Counted from the first letter of the stretch, positions 6,342-12,724 are shown. The stretch is 13,737 nt of DNA from Nitrososphaerota archaeon (GCA_018263495.1 JAANXC010000006.1:1-13737); one strand, 5' to 3'. The notes: generated by a model from the letters alone, not told the origin. Numbers and translations: made by a program.

Positions 6342-6349
6342 ATAAATAA
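6342..6349 (+). promoter_or_regulatory. TATA-like box of the 6370 gene
   Basis: ATAAATAA is centred about 25 bases upstream of the GTG at 6370. This fits a leaderless transcript starting at that GTG and supports it as the true start. Confidence 0.6.
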
Positions 6350-6369
6350 TCATTAGTTAGATTCGATTT

Positions 6370-6696
6370 GTGGTAGGACGCGATAACGCTCATATTCCAA
6401 AGGAATCTTGGCCAAGCTTTACTTGGTATCTTATTGAATTTGCGATAGTATTTGCAGTTGCAAATCTAATTGCATTTCAAATAATACCGACAGTTGATCA
6501 AATGGTTGGCGAAAAGAATCTTTTACTTTGTGAACAGGTATCATGGCTGTCTAAGTGTGCCCCATCAGAGGAAAAAATGTCTGATACTGGATTACTAAAT
6601 TGGATATACTGGAGCATTGTAGGTGGCGTGTTTATTGGATGGTATTTGCTTATTCGAGGATTTGTTCTTAAAAAACCAATTCTAGGAAACCGATAA
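6370..6696 (+). CDS. Two-helix membrane protein with external cysteine pair
   Basis: This 108-residue protein starts at GTG 6370. Helix 1 spans about residues 20-42. A loop with two cysteines (LLLCEQVSWLSKC) follows, then helix 2 at about 80-100 and a short basic tail (FVLKKPILGNR). The amphipathic stretch PKESWPSFTWYL precedes helix 1. The two cysteines lie on the loop that should face outside, so a disulfide is plausible. The fold resembles a small respiratory-chain or envelope accessory protein, but I recognise no family. It is not QueD, despite its place next to folE: no His-rich zinc motif is present. It converges on the 6702-7520 regulator gene with a 5-base gap between stops. Confidence 0.72.
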   Translation: MVGRDNAHIPKESWPSFTWYLIEFAIVFAVANLIAFQIIPTVDQMVGEKNLLLCEQVSWLSKCAPSEEKMSDTGLLNWIYWSIVGGVFIGWYLLIRGFVLKKPILGNR

Positions 6697-6701
6697 TCAT
6701 A

Positions 6702-7520
6702 CTATTCTTTTAACTTACTTTCTATAAAGAGGTCAGCGTCAGACCAACAATCTCTAAAGTAATCAATGCACCATTCATGAAACTGATAATCATCACCATA
6801 GAACATTTCAGTAAGATCAGCTTCTCCGTTAAGATTAGGAAAACAAACACACGCTTCTTTTTCGTTTAAAACTATGATCACTTTAACATATTTTCTCATC
6901 TTTCTTTCAATCAGGCCCTTTTCAATTAGTTTGTTAAAGCCTGATTTCTTTAGTTCCGCTTTTCTGCCTTGAGGAACACTCGCAAATTCTGAAACAATAT
7001 ATCTAGATTTGACACCGGCTTTTACTTTTTTTGTAAGAGGATCAAAAAGATCACCTGGTATCTCTGACAAAATTTCATAAATATATTCATCGGCATTTTT
7101 GTAGATATTTTTCCATTTTTCTAGGGTTTTTGTAATGCCTTTGATATGTGTGCCAAATGCCAGCTGGCCACTTCTCATGATATACTTGTGAGGAATATCG
7201 CCAAAATCATGTTTTTCAAAATAATCCAAATGCTGTGATAAGAATAACGTAGTAGATATCTGCAGGCACGAGGCACGACCAAAAGTAGTCAATGTGTATC
7301 TTCCTTCTTTGTCCTTTGAGATTAGACCACTATTTTCCAACCGTACTAAATTCCTATGAACTTCCTGCTTTGTTGCACCAAGCTCTTTAGCCATTGGCTC
7401 TATCCTTTTGCGACTTCTCTCCATAAGCTTGAATAGCAAATGTAGTCTTTGGGTACTAGCAAGTTCTAAGTAATTCTCCGCTACTCTGTTGTAGTATTCC
7501 ACAAAAAATATGATTTGCAT
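6702..7520 (-). CDS. Winged-helix regulator with FilR1-type C-terminal domain
   Basis: The protein has 272 residues from ATG 7520. An N-terminal winged helix (about residues 18-85, EVHRNLVRLENSGLISKDKEGRYTLTTFG) has the ArsR-like helix-turn-helix pattern. A C-terminal region of about 130-270 with SRYIVSE and VIIVLNEKEACVCFPNLNGEADLTE fits the FilR1/DUF1724-type output or ligand domain found in archaeal regulators. It is probably a cytoplasmic dimeric regulator; the ligand is unknown. A GTG at 7502 (MEYYNRVAENYLEL) is a real alternative start: the TATA-like TTTTTTATTA at 7524-7533 is 26 bases upstream of it and would place the transcript start inside the longer frame. The gene diverges from the RGT-repeat gene across a 119-base region with paired 8-base direct repeats that could be its operator. 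Confidence 0.8.
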   Translation of the reverse strand: MQIIFFVEYYNRVAENYLELASTQRLHLLFKLMERSRKRIEPMAKELGATKQEVHRNLVRLENSGLISKDKEGRYTLTTFGRASCLQISTTLFLSQHLDYFEKHDFGDIPHKYIMRSGQLAFGTHIKGITKTLEKWKNIYKNADEYIYEILSEIPGDLFDPLTKKVKAGVKSRYIVSEFASVPQGRKAELKKSGFNKLIEKGLIERKMRKYVKVIIVLNEKEACVCFPNLNGEADLTEMFYGDDYQFHEWCIDYFRDCWSDADLFIESKLKE

Positions 7521-7523
7521 ACG

Positions 7524-7533
7524 TAATAAAAAA
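7524..7533 (-). promoter_or_regulatory. TATA-like box of the FilR1-type regulator
   Basis: On the minus strand the bases read TTTTTTATTA, centred about 26 bases upstream of GTG 7502 and only 8 bases upstream of ATG 7520. If this is the working TATA box, transcription starts near 7502 and the GTG is the start codon. Confidence 0.5.
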
Positions 7534-7555
7534 TAATGTAATTGTCAAGTTGTTT

Positions 7556-7583
7556 TGTATATGAAAAGTAAGCTGTGTATATG
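7556..7583. promoter_or_regulatory. Paired TGTATATG direct repeats, possible operator
   Basis: TGTATATG occurs at 7556-7563 and again at 7576-7583, starting exactly 20 bases apart, about two helical turns. A separate inverted repeat, GTAAGCT (7568-7574) with AGCTTAC (7599-7605), surrounds the second copy. All lie between the divergent FilR1-type regulator and RGT-repeat genes, so they could bind that regulator. No binding data are available. Confidence 0.4.
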
Positions 7584-7610
7584 CAATATCATAATTCAAG
7601 CTTACCACAA

Positions 7611-7623
7611 TATATCATAAATA
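7611..7623 (+). promoter_or_regulatory. TATA-like region of the RGT-repeat gene
   Basis: The stretch TATATCATAAATA is centred about 23 bases upstream of ATG 7640. It fits a leaderless transcript. Confidence 0.55.
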
Positions 7624-7639
7624 GAAAAAATACTATACC

Positions 7640-7885
7640 ATGGTAAAATTAACCACAAAAAGAGGAACAGCAGTACAGAACGTAAACGCTGAATTTGGGA
7701 AATTTACTCAAGCAGCCCAAAAATTACAAAAAGAGCGATTACAAGTATCTGGCGCTGATACAGTCCTTAGCACACAAAGAGGAACTGCTACAATTCAGGC
7801 CAAAGATATCCCTGTTGTTTCACAACCTTCTTTGAAAGGTCAAAAAATAACCACAAACAGAGGAACCTCAACAGAGACCCTCTAA
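7640..7885 (+). CDS. Small protein with three RGT repeats, unknown function
   Basis: This 81-residue polar protein has no cysteine, signal peptide or membrane segment. It contains three copies of a short motif: TTKRGTAV (5-12), STQRGTAT (44-51) and TTNRGTST (71-78). Between the first two is a helical Gln/Lys-rich stretch (FGKFTQAAQKLQKERLQ). Thr, Gln and Lys are abundant and the charge is positive. The repeats keep AGAGGAAC at base level. The protein is probably partly disordered; repeated RGT could bind RNA or DNA or be a modification site, but I recognise no family. It has its own TATA-like promoter and a run of eight T (7891-7898) shortly after the stop, so it is probably a separate transcript. 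It diverges from the FilR1-type regulator, which may control it. Confidence 0.68.
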   Translation: MVKLTTKRGTAVQNVNAEFGKFTQAAQKLQKERLQVSGADTVLSTQRGTATIQAKDIPVVSQPSLKGQKITTNRGTSTETL

Positions 7886-7890
7886 ACTTC

Positions 7891-7898
7891 TTTTTTTT
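7891..7898 (+). terminator. Oligo-T terminator after RGT-repeat gene
   Basis: Eight consecutive T follow the TAA at 7883-7885 by five bases. Runs of T in the coding strand are the usual archaeal intrinsic termination signal; no hairpin is needed or seen. Confidence 0.6.
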
Positions 7899-7920
7899 AA
7901 AAATTCACCAAATACGATCA

Positions 7921-7928
7921 GATTTATC
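7921..7928 (+). promoter_or_regulatory. TATA-like box of the 7953 gene
   Basis: GATTTATC is centred about 28 bases upstream of ATG 7953. A nearer ATTATATG at 7943-7950 is too close to the start to serve as a TATA box for a leaderless transcript. Confidence 0.45.
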
Positions 7929-7952
7929 AGAAACATTGTAACATTATATGAA

Positions 7953-8219
7953 ATGAGAAAAATTCCAAGACCATTCAAAATGCCATGGGGTAAAGGCATG
8001 GTCATAGATGAAGTTTCAATATCTTCTCAATATCATGAACCTACAATCCAACTGCTAGAGTTTGATAACGGTGACAAATTATTACGGTTCTGTTCCTATT
8101 CGCATGGACGATTCAGCAGATCACCGCTAATGATAGATGAAAAAGATCTAAGGCGACTTGGAAAGGCCATTGTGAAAGGAAAAGAAATTAGAAAGTTTGT
8201 CTCAAAATTAAACCAGTGA
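7953..8219 (+). CDS. Conserved-looking small basic protein, unknown function
   Basis: This 88-residue protein begins MRKIPRPFKMPWGKGMVIDEV. The N-terminal half looks beta-rich (IQLLEFDNGDKLLRFCSYSHGRFSRSPLMI). The C-terminal half is a basic helix (EKDLRRLGKAIVKGKEIRKFVSKL). It has one cysteine, no membrane segment and no signal peptide. The fold suggests a small cytoplasmic binding protein, and the basic helix could contact nucleic acid, but I recognise no family. The start is supported by a TATA-like GATTTATC about 28 bases upstream. Its 3' end overlaps the convergent queC gene by 12 bases (8208-8219), so transcripts of the two genes would be complementary there. Confidence 0.7.
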   Translation: MRKIPRPFKMPWGKGMVIDEVSISSQYHEPTIQLLEFDNGDKLLRFCSYSHGRFSRSPLMIDEKDLRRLGKAIVKGKEIRKFVSKLNQ

Positions 8220-8885
8220 ATATAGCGTTTTATCGTCAATACCTGCTTCAAGAAATGCAGCCTTTCGATTATTACACGATTCACATTTACCACACTGTAC
8301 TTTTCCATTTTTATAGCAACTCCAAGTGTTGAAAATTTTATCTCCTAAAACATCATAGCCTTTTTTTAATAACTGCTTTTTTGATAGTTTTGCCTTGTAT
8401 GGTGACCAAATTTCTATCCTTTTTCGAACTCCTGATTTAATACCATCAATTTCTCCCTGATTAAACGAAGACTCAATTTTTTTTGAAAAGGCTGGTCTAC
8501 AATCTGGATAGTTTTTGTCGCCTGTGTGTGCACCATATGCAACTAAAGAAGCATTTATTGAAAAAGCCCATGCTGTTGCAATCGATAGGAAAATCCCATT
8601 TCTGATAGGCACAACAATTGAATAATTAAATTTACCAGGAATTTTTTTCTTCGAGCTTGTAAGCGCGTTTGTATTTCCATACAATTTCTTCATGAAATTG
8701 ATGTCTACAATCTTGTGATCTTTTAATCCAAGGATTTTTGCGAATGACTTTGCCTTTTTTATTTCCTGATTTGCTTTTTGACCGTACAAAAAAGAAATTC
8801 CATACAATTCATATTTTTGCTTCAAATATGTGCATGTACTGATAGAATCAATCCCACCACTAAAAACCACCACTGCTTTTTTCAT
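8208..8885 (-). CDS. queC: 7-cyano-7-deazaguanine (preQ0) synthase QueC
   Basis: QueC uses ATP and ammonia to convert 7-carboxy-7-deazaguanine to preQ0, the base that archaeal tRNA-guanine transglycosylase inserts into tRNA for archaeosine formation. The 225-residue protein has the PP-loop ATP motif FSGGIDS (8-14). The middle segment VPIRNGIFLSIATAWA and the GAHTGDKNYPDCRPAF motif are typical of the family. A C-terminal zinc site is formed by C190, C198, C201 and C204 (WSC...CGKCESC). Length and motif order match known QueC. The ATG follows the thrB stop by a single base (TGA A ATG), so the two are cotranscribed. queE and folE, which act earlier in the same pathway, lie a few kilobases away on the other strand. 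QueD is not in this window. Confidence 0.95.
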   Translation of the reverse strand: MKKAVVVFSGGIDSISTCTYLKQKYELYGISFLYGQKANQEIKKAKSFAKILGLKDHKIVDINFMKKLYGNTNALTSSKKKIPGKFNYSIVVPIRNGIFLSIATAWAFSINASLVAYGAHTGDKNYPDCRPAFSKKIESSFNQGEIDGIKSGVRKRIEIWSPYKAKLSKKQLLKKGYDVLGDKIFNTWSCYKNGKVQCGKCESCNNRKAAFLEAGIDDKTLYSLV

Positions 8886-8886
8886 T

Positions 8887-9834
8887 TCAAACTCTAATCT
8901 TGGGACCAGTACTAGGTTTACAAATAATTATGTCGCAACCCACTTTTGCAGAACTAAATCCTTTTTCCATAGATTTTCCAATCTTCTTTAGATTTTGAGA
9001 TTTTTTACAGAAAGCGATTACAGATGGTCCTGCACCACTTATAGTAACACCTAAGGCTCCAGCATTAAGCGCATTATTCTTTACTTTTGAAAAACCTGGA
9101 ATCAAATGTTTTCTAGCTGGCTCAACAATTACATCCTGAATAGATCTTCCAATAAGATCTGAATCTTTGAGCAAAAATCCAGAAACAATATTAGCAGCGT
9201 TCGAAAGATTTGCAGTTAAATCTGATAATTTAACTGTCTTTGGAATTACAGCTCTTGAGACCTTTGTCTTTTTCTTTGGTACCTTTAATTTTGGGATCGC
9301 CACACATAAGACCAAATCTTTTGGTGGTTCTAACCTAATAACATCAAACGGTTTTGTTTTTACAACTACAAATCCACCCAACAATGACGCTGCAACATTA
9401 TCATAATGAATAGTTCCCGCACTTGCTTTTTCTCCTATTCCAGCACACTTGATTAGCGTTTTGTTATCTAGTTTTAGATTAAACAATTTGTTGCATGCTA
9501 ATGCAGCTGCTGCAGCAGAAGCTGCACTACTTCCCATTCCAAATCCAGCTGGTACACCTTTCTTAATTTTAATCTCAATTCCAGATTTTATTTTGAATTT
9601 TTGCTTCATTGATTTGATTACCAATCCAGCAGTATTTTGTTGTGGGTCTTTAGGCACATCATCAGCAGTTAGTATTCTAACTCCATGCCAAGGTCTGTTT
9701 GTACTGATAGATTTGCTAGTTTTACTTAGCGTTATTTCGTCATAGAAGGCGTCCAATGCCAAACCAAACACATCAAAACCTGGACCCAAATTTGCCGTTG
9801 ATGACGGTGCACGCACCTTAACATTTGTAACCAT
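8887..9834 (-). CDS. thrB: Homoserine kinase (GHMP family)
   Basis: ThrB phosphorylates homoserine to O-phosphohomoserine with ATP, the step before threonine synthase. The 315-residue protein has the three GHMP-kinase motifs: PSSTANLGPGFD (10-21), the glycine/serine-rich ATP loop PAGFGMGSSAASA (95-107), and a C-terminal VTISGAGPSVIAF. The first and second motifs are particularly close to homoserine kinases rather than mevalonate or galactokinases, and the length matches. It acts in the cytoplasm. The ATG at 9834 (MVTNVKVRAPS) places the first motif at the usual distance from the N-terminus. queC follows after one base; there is no obvious metabolic link, so the pairing probably reflects operon organisation. 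It diverges from the UPF0104-like gene with a 72-base gap. Confidence 0.93.
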   Translation of the reverse strand: MVTNVKVRAPSSTANLGPGFDVFGLALDAFYDEITLSKTSKSISTNRPWHGVRILTADDVPKDPQQNTAGLVIKSMKQKFKIKSGIEIKIKKGVPAGFGMGSSAASAAAAALACNKLFNLKLDNKTLIKCAGIGEKASAGTIHYDNVAASLLGGFVVVKTKPFDVIRLEPPKDLVLCVAIPKLKVPKKKTKVSRAVIPKTVKLSDLTANLSNAANIVSGFLLKDSDLIGRSIQDVIVEPARKHLIPGFSKVKNNALNAGALGVTISGAGPSVIAFCKKSQNLKKIGKSMEKGFSSAKVGCDIIICKPSTGPKIRV

Positions 9835-9875
9835 TAATCTTCAGCCTCGTTCGTCAGAATATCCTTTTTGATTGG

Positions 9876-9884
9876 CTTATATTT
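9876..9884 (+). promoter_or_regulatory. TATA-like box of the UPF0104-like gene
   Basis: CTTATATTT is centred about 27 bases upstream of ATG 9907. It fits a leaderless transcript and supports this start over the out-of-frame ATG at 9891. Confidence 0.65.
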
Positions 9885-9906
9885 GAATGCATGAAAAATT
9901 CTTCGA

Positions 9907-11004
9907 ATGGACTGGCGAATTGCAGTTATTCCTGCAACTATGATCCCCATCATTGTAATCATTATTCAATTTGATATAAAATTAGAAGATGTTCTTGCTA
10001 TAGGCGCATTACCATTCATTGGAGCATCTTTAGCAATGATGGCAAAACTAGGATTACAGGGATTAAAACTAAGTTACATAGCAAGAACATTCCTTGGTCC
10101 TTTTGATTCCATTAAGAATTTAGCAGCAATGAGGGTTGGAAGCGAATTCATTAAATTTACGACACCAATGTTTGTTGGAGCAGAATTTGCAGTAATTTAT
10201 TACTTAACTAAAAAACGAATCTCGCCAGCAAAGGCATCATGGGTGGCAATTGTTGACATTGTTACAGAAGTTCTTGCTGGAGGTGTACTGTCAATTCTTG
10301 CTGGGGTTTTTGCATTACTAAGCGGTGCTTATGTGGTTGCTACCATAGTTTTAGCAACTAGTATTGTGGTAACTTCGATTTGGGTTATTTTGTTTTTTGT
10401 TTCATCAAAACACACGTTTCAGGTACCAAAGGGTATTGCTGTATTAATGACAAAATTTGGAAAGGAACGTGGTGAGAAATCTTTGAAACAAACCAATGAA
10501 TGGTTGGAAGAGGTGTGTACATTAAGCAGAGAAAATTTGGGTTCAGCAAAAACAAAAAAAGTTTTTGCTGTTGGTTTCCTAATAGCTTTAGTTGCGTGGA
10601 TATTCTATGGACTTTCGTTTTTGATAATCGCAAACAGCGTTGGATTTACCATAGAGATTTTCGATTCGATAATGGCTGTGATGGGTGCAAACGCAATTGG
10701 AAACTTGCCTATTACTATAGGCGGTTCCGGATTGGCAGAATTTGGAATTGTTGCATATATTAACAATCTAGATCCTTTCAATTTAGTAATTCCAGAATCG
10801 GGGCTTGAATGGAACGCTGTAATAGGCTGGAGGATTGCAACATATTATGTACCAATTGTAGTAACTTGGATTCTACTAGTCAAGCTTGCTTTAGGTAAAT
10901 ATACAAGACCAGAAACTATTCAGAACGAATGCCCAGTCTGCGGTAAATTACTCAGTGATAGCAAATTTGCAAGTCATTTAGAAGAGGAACACAAAACTGA
11001 ATAG
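9907..11004 (+). CDS. UPF0104/YbhN-type membrane protein with C-terminal C2H2 zinc finger
   Basis: The 365-residue protein has about eight hydrophobic segments and resembles the lysylphosphatidylglycerol synthase transmembrane (UPF0104/YbhN) family, whose members may move or modify lipids or lipid-linked precursors. Family-like features are the GSEFIKFTTP stretch near residue 78 and the GNLPITIGGSGLAEFG motif near residue 262. The C-terminal 24 residues are unusual: CPVCGKLLSDSKFASHLEEEH has C342, C345, H357 and H362 (C-x2-C-x11-H-x4-H), a C2H2-like zinc finger that should lie in the cytoplasm. Such fingers can bind proteins or nucleic acid. The substrate is unknown. The start is fixed by a stop codon in frame upstream (TGA 9892-9894) and a TATA-like box. 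The SDR gene follows after 33 bases with its own promoter. Confidence 0.85.
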   Translation: MDWRIAVIPATMIPIIVIIIQFDIKLEDVLAIGALPFIGASLAMMAKLGLQGLKLSYIARTFLGPFDSIKNLAAMRVGSEFIKFTTPMFVGAEFAVIYYLTKKRISPAKASWVAIVDIVTEVLAGGVLSILAGVFALLSGAYVVATIVLATSIVVTSIWVILFFVSSKHTFQVPKGIAVLMTKFGKERGEKSLKQTNEWLEEVCTLSRENLGSAKTKKVFAVGFLIALVAWIFYGLSFLIIANSVGFTIEIFDSIMAVMGANAIGNLPITIGGSGLAEFGIVAYINNLDPFNLVIPESGLEWNAVIGWRIATYYVPIVVTWILLVKLALGKYTRPETIQNECPVCGKLLSDSKFASHLEEEHKTE

Positions 11005-11010
11005 AAAGTA

Positions 11011-11020
11011 CTTATTTTTC
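11011..11020 (+). promoter_or_regulatory. TATA-like box of the SDR gene
   Basis: CTTATTTTTC lies about 23 bases upstream of ATG 11038. The pyrimidine run may also help end the upstream transcript. Confidence 0.45.
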
Positions 11021-11037
11021 TATAATAATTTTAAACT

Positions 11038-11844
11038 ATGAATTACAGGAATAAAGTGGTTGTAATCACAGGTGCCTCCAGCGGAATTGGCAAAGCATCA
11101 GCTATCAAATTTGCTAAAAAAAATGCAAAGGTGGTTTTGGTAGCTAGAAGAAGAGAAAAACTACTTCAAGTACAGAAAGAAATTTCGCAATATACAGATT
11201 CTACTCTAGTTTGTCAGTGTGATGTTTCTAACAAATCACAAGTTAAGGAGATGACTGATACGGTAATAGATACTTTCGGCCGAATTGATATTTTAGTAAA
11301 CAATGCGGGATTCGTTATTTATGGCAAGGTTTCAGAGCTTACCATCGAAGAAATAGAATCACAGATGGAAACAAACTACTTTGGAATGATATACTGCACA
11401 AAAAATTTTCTTCCACATATGGTTGAACAAGGTCAAGGGCACATCGTAAATGTTGCATCTGTTGGTGCTAGTTTCGGAGTTCCGGGCGTTGCTTCATACT
11501 GCGCAACTAAATTTGCCATGCTGGGCTTTTCAGAGGGGTTAAAACACGAGCTTTCTGGAACAGGAGTAGATGTAACCGTAGTTAGCCCAATAATGGTAGA
11601 TACCCCTTTGTTTGATCATCCATCTTTTGAAAATTTTTCAAGGCATTCTACAATAGCTATCTTGAGTCCAGAAAAAGTAGCAAACACAATTCTCAAAGCT
11701 GCAAATTCATCAAGACTGGAGATTGTTGTTCCCTCAGTTGCTAGGGCTGGGATATGGGCAAAACAAAATTTTCCATTTTTGATAAATCCAATTATTGGTA
11801 ATGCGTTTAGAAAGCAGCTAACAAAAAGAACTTCTAAAAAATAA
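11038..11844 (+). CDS. Short-chain dehydrogenase/reductase (classical SDR)
   Basis: The 268-residue protein has the complete classical SDR set. The nucleotide-binding TGASSGIG is at 11-18 and NNAG at 88-91. The catalytic tetrad is N113, S141, Y154 and K158 (SYCATK). R37-R38-R39 after the second strand (VLVARRR) favour NADPH over NADH, since basic residues there contact the 2'-phosphate. A Cys follows the catalytic Tyr. The C-terminal part (about 190-268) is the substrate-binding region; it ends with a hydrophobic, possibly membrane-associated stretch and a basic tail (KQLTKRTSKK). Closest in feel are the reductases of fatty-acid-like or sterol-like substrates, but the substrate cannot be read from sequence. 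The gene converges on the 11847-12221 gene with two bases between stops. Confidence 0.9.
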   Translation: MNYRNKVVVITGASSGIGKASAIKFAKKNAKVVLVARRREKLLQVQKEISQYTDSTLVCQCDVSNKSQVKEMTDTVIDTFGRIDILVNNAGFVIYGKVSELTIEEIESQMETNYFGMIYCTKNFLPHMVEQGQGHIVNVASVGASFGVPGVASYCATKFAMLGFSEGLKHELSGTGVDVTVVSPIMVDTPLFDHPSFENFSRHSTIAILSPEKVANTILKAANSSRLEIVVPSVARAGIWAKQNFPFLINPIIGNAFRKQLTKRTSKK

Positions 11845-11846
11845 TT

Positions 11847-12221
11847 TCAAGCAGTTTCTGAATTTTCATCGATTATTTTCACTTCTTTTAATTCAAACTG
11901 AATAATTGCATCCATCATAATTCCCTGTTCTTTCAAATATTCTATAGTCTTTTTGCTTAACGGTGCCTTTAATTCATCAAGCTTAAATTCACAGATAACA
12001 CCTTTTTCCAATCCATTAAGTTTAATTTTTTTTGAAACAGAAAGTCCTTCTAAAATTGTGGTTCCAGAAACTGGCTCGTAAGTTTGGATGTCAACTTTGC
12101 CGTCTTTCTCATTAACATCCAAAATATATCCAGATGCTGTGAGTTCAATCGGTTTTCCAAATTTAGGCGATTCTAATTCTTTATTGACATCTTCAGGTAT
12201 GTCACTCTGTTTCTTCCCCAT
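11847..12221 (-). CDS. Unknown 124-residue protein
   Basis: The 124-residue protein from ATG 12221 begins with a polar, charged N-terminus (MGKKQSDIPEDVNKELES). It then has several predicted beta strands (GYILDVNEKDGKVDIQTYEP, KIKLNGLEKGVICEFKLDEL), a helix (SKKTIEYLKEQGI) and a final strand pair (AIIQFELKEVKII). There is one cysteine and no membrane segment. The alternation of strands suggests a small beta-barrel or OB-like fold, but I recognise no family. It is the second gene of a minus-strand unit, 10 bases after the zinc-protein gene, so the two products may act together. Confidence 0.7.
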   Translation of the reverse strand: MGKKQSDIPEDVNKELESPKFGKPIELTASGYILDVNEKDGKVDIQTYEPVSGTTILEGLSVSKKIKLNGLEKGVICEFKLDELKAPLSKKTIEYLKEQGIMMDAIIQFELKEVKIIDENSETA

Positions 12222-12231
12222 TTTTTTATAA

Positions 12232-12570
12232 TCACGCTTGCTGTTTGTCTTTCTTGCTTTTCTGCCACCATTCTAAATAATCATACTGTTTGTCTTCTTT
12301 TGTAGATTCTCTTCGGTTAAGTCTATCACGTATGTCAGATATTTGTTCTCTAGTGGCATACAATCCACATCTCTTGCAGATGAAATGTTTTGTGGAAGGG
12401 TCTAATTTCATAGGTATTTCAATATCAGTTCCTATATCTCTGTCAGCGGGAATAAGGTAATCTTTACCTTCCTCCTCTGCGTTTTTAGCCTCTGCCTCAT
12501 ATTGTACTTTAAGAGCCTTTTTTTCTCGTGCAACGCATTCTGGGCAATTAGGCAATGTTGACAAGACCAA
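12232..12570 (-). CDS. CxxC...CxxC zinc-binding protein, unknown function
   Basis: The listed frame encodes 112 residues. An N-terminal CPEC knuckle at about residue 9-12, a helical segment rich in Glu and Lys (residues 14-36), the stretch LIPADRDIGTDIEIPMKLDP and a second knuckle CKRCG near residues 65-69 suggest one zinc site built from two distant pairs. A charged helical C-terminus follows, rich in Arg, Lys, Asp and Gln. No ATG is available; possible TTG starts are 12570, 12564 and 12555. The last gives MPNCPECVAREKK, which looks the most natural, and a TATA-like CTTTTATGG at 12581-12589 lies about 30 bases upstream of it. The product may be a transcription- or RNA-related zinc protein, but no family was recognised. 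It is transcribed with the 11847-12221 gene, 10 bases downstream. Confidence 0.65.
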   Translation of the reverse strand: MVLSTLPNCPECVAREKKALKVQYEAEAKNAEEEGKDYLIPADRDIGTDIEIPMKLDPSTKHFICKRCGLYATREQISDIRDRLNRRESTKEDKQYDYLEWWQKSKKDKQQA

Positions 12571-12631
12571 ATTTTTTCCATAAAAGCGTTCGCAAAGTTA
12601 GAATGATCGCATAACATCTTCTACAAATTAC

Positions 12632-12701
12632 GCCTAGTACGTGGATTATATCTTCATCCCGTTAAGGTCAGTTCGCCCATCGAACATACCACGTACCAGA
12701 C
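12632..12701 (-). ncRNA. Candidate structured RNA with 13-bp closing helix
   Basis: Read as minus-strand RNA, GUCUGGUACGUGG (12701-12689) pairs with CCACGUACUAGGC (12644-12632). This is 13 consecutive pairs, two of them G-U. Inside is a five-pair hairpin GUUCG-AUGGG-CGAAC. On the plus strand the two G-U pairs become A-C mismatches, so the minus strand is favoured. The segment is close to half G+C, whereas the surroundings are AT-rich; in AT-rich archaea such islands often mark structured RNA. It lies between two same-strand genes, 23 bases after the glycosyltransferase stop. A TTTTA element near 12723-12727 could be its TATA box. I could not match it to tRNA, 5S, SRP or RNase P RNA, or to C/D guide RNA. 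It could instead be a 3'-end hairpin of the glycosyltransferase transcript. Confidence 0.45.
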
Positions 12702-12724
12702 TACCAAAAATTATTATGTTAAAA

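Noticed and set aside
6370..6696. QueD, expected beside folE and queE
   Set aside because: The product is a two-helix membrane protein without the zinc histidines of QueD.
9449..9745. Plus-strand open frame of 98 residues
   Set aside because: It is antisense to thrB, and the Ala-rich stretch is the mirror of the kinase ATP loop.
12432..12660. Overlapping minus-strand frames with CRRC and CQHC motifs, resembling a zinc-ribbon or eL40 remnant
   Set aside because: Joining the motifs needs at least one frameshift and the spacing does not match eL40. The listed 12232-12570 frame and the RNA helix explain the region better.
12632..12701. tRNA, 5S rRNA, hammerhead ribozyme or C/D box RNA at the structured segment
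   Set aside because: There is no cloverleaf or T-arm, no 5S core, no hammerhead core pair and no convincing C and D boxes.
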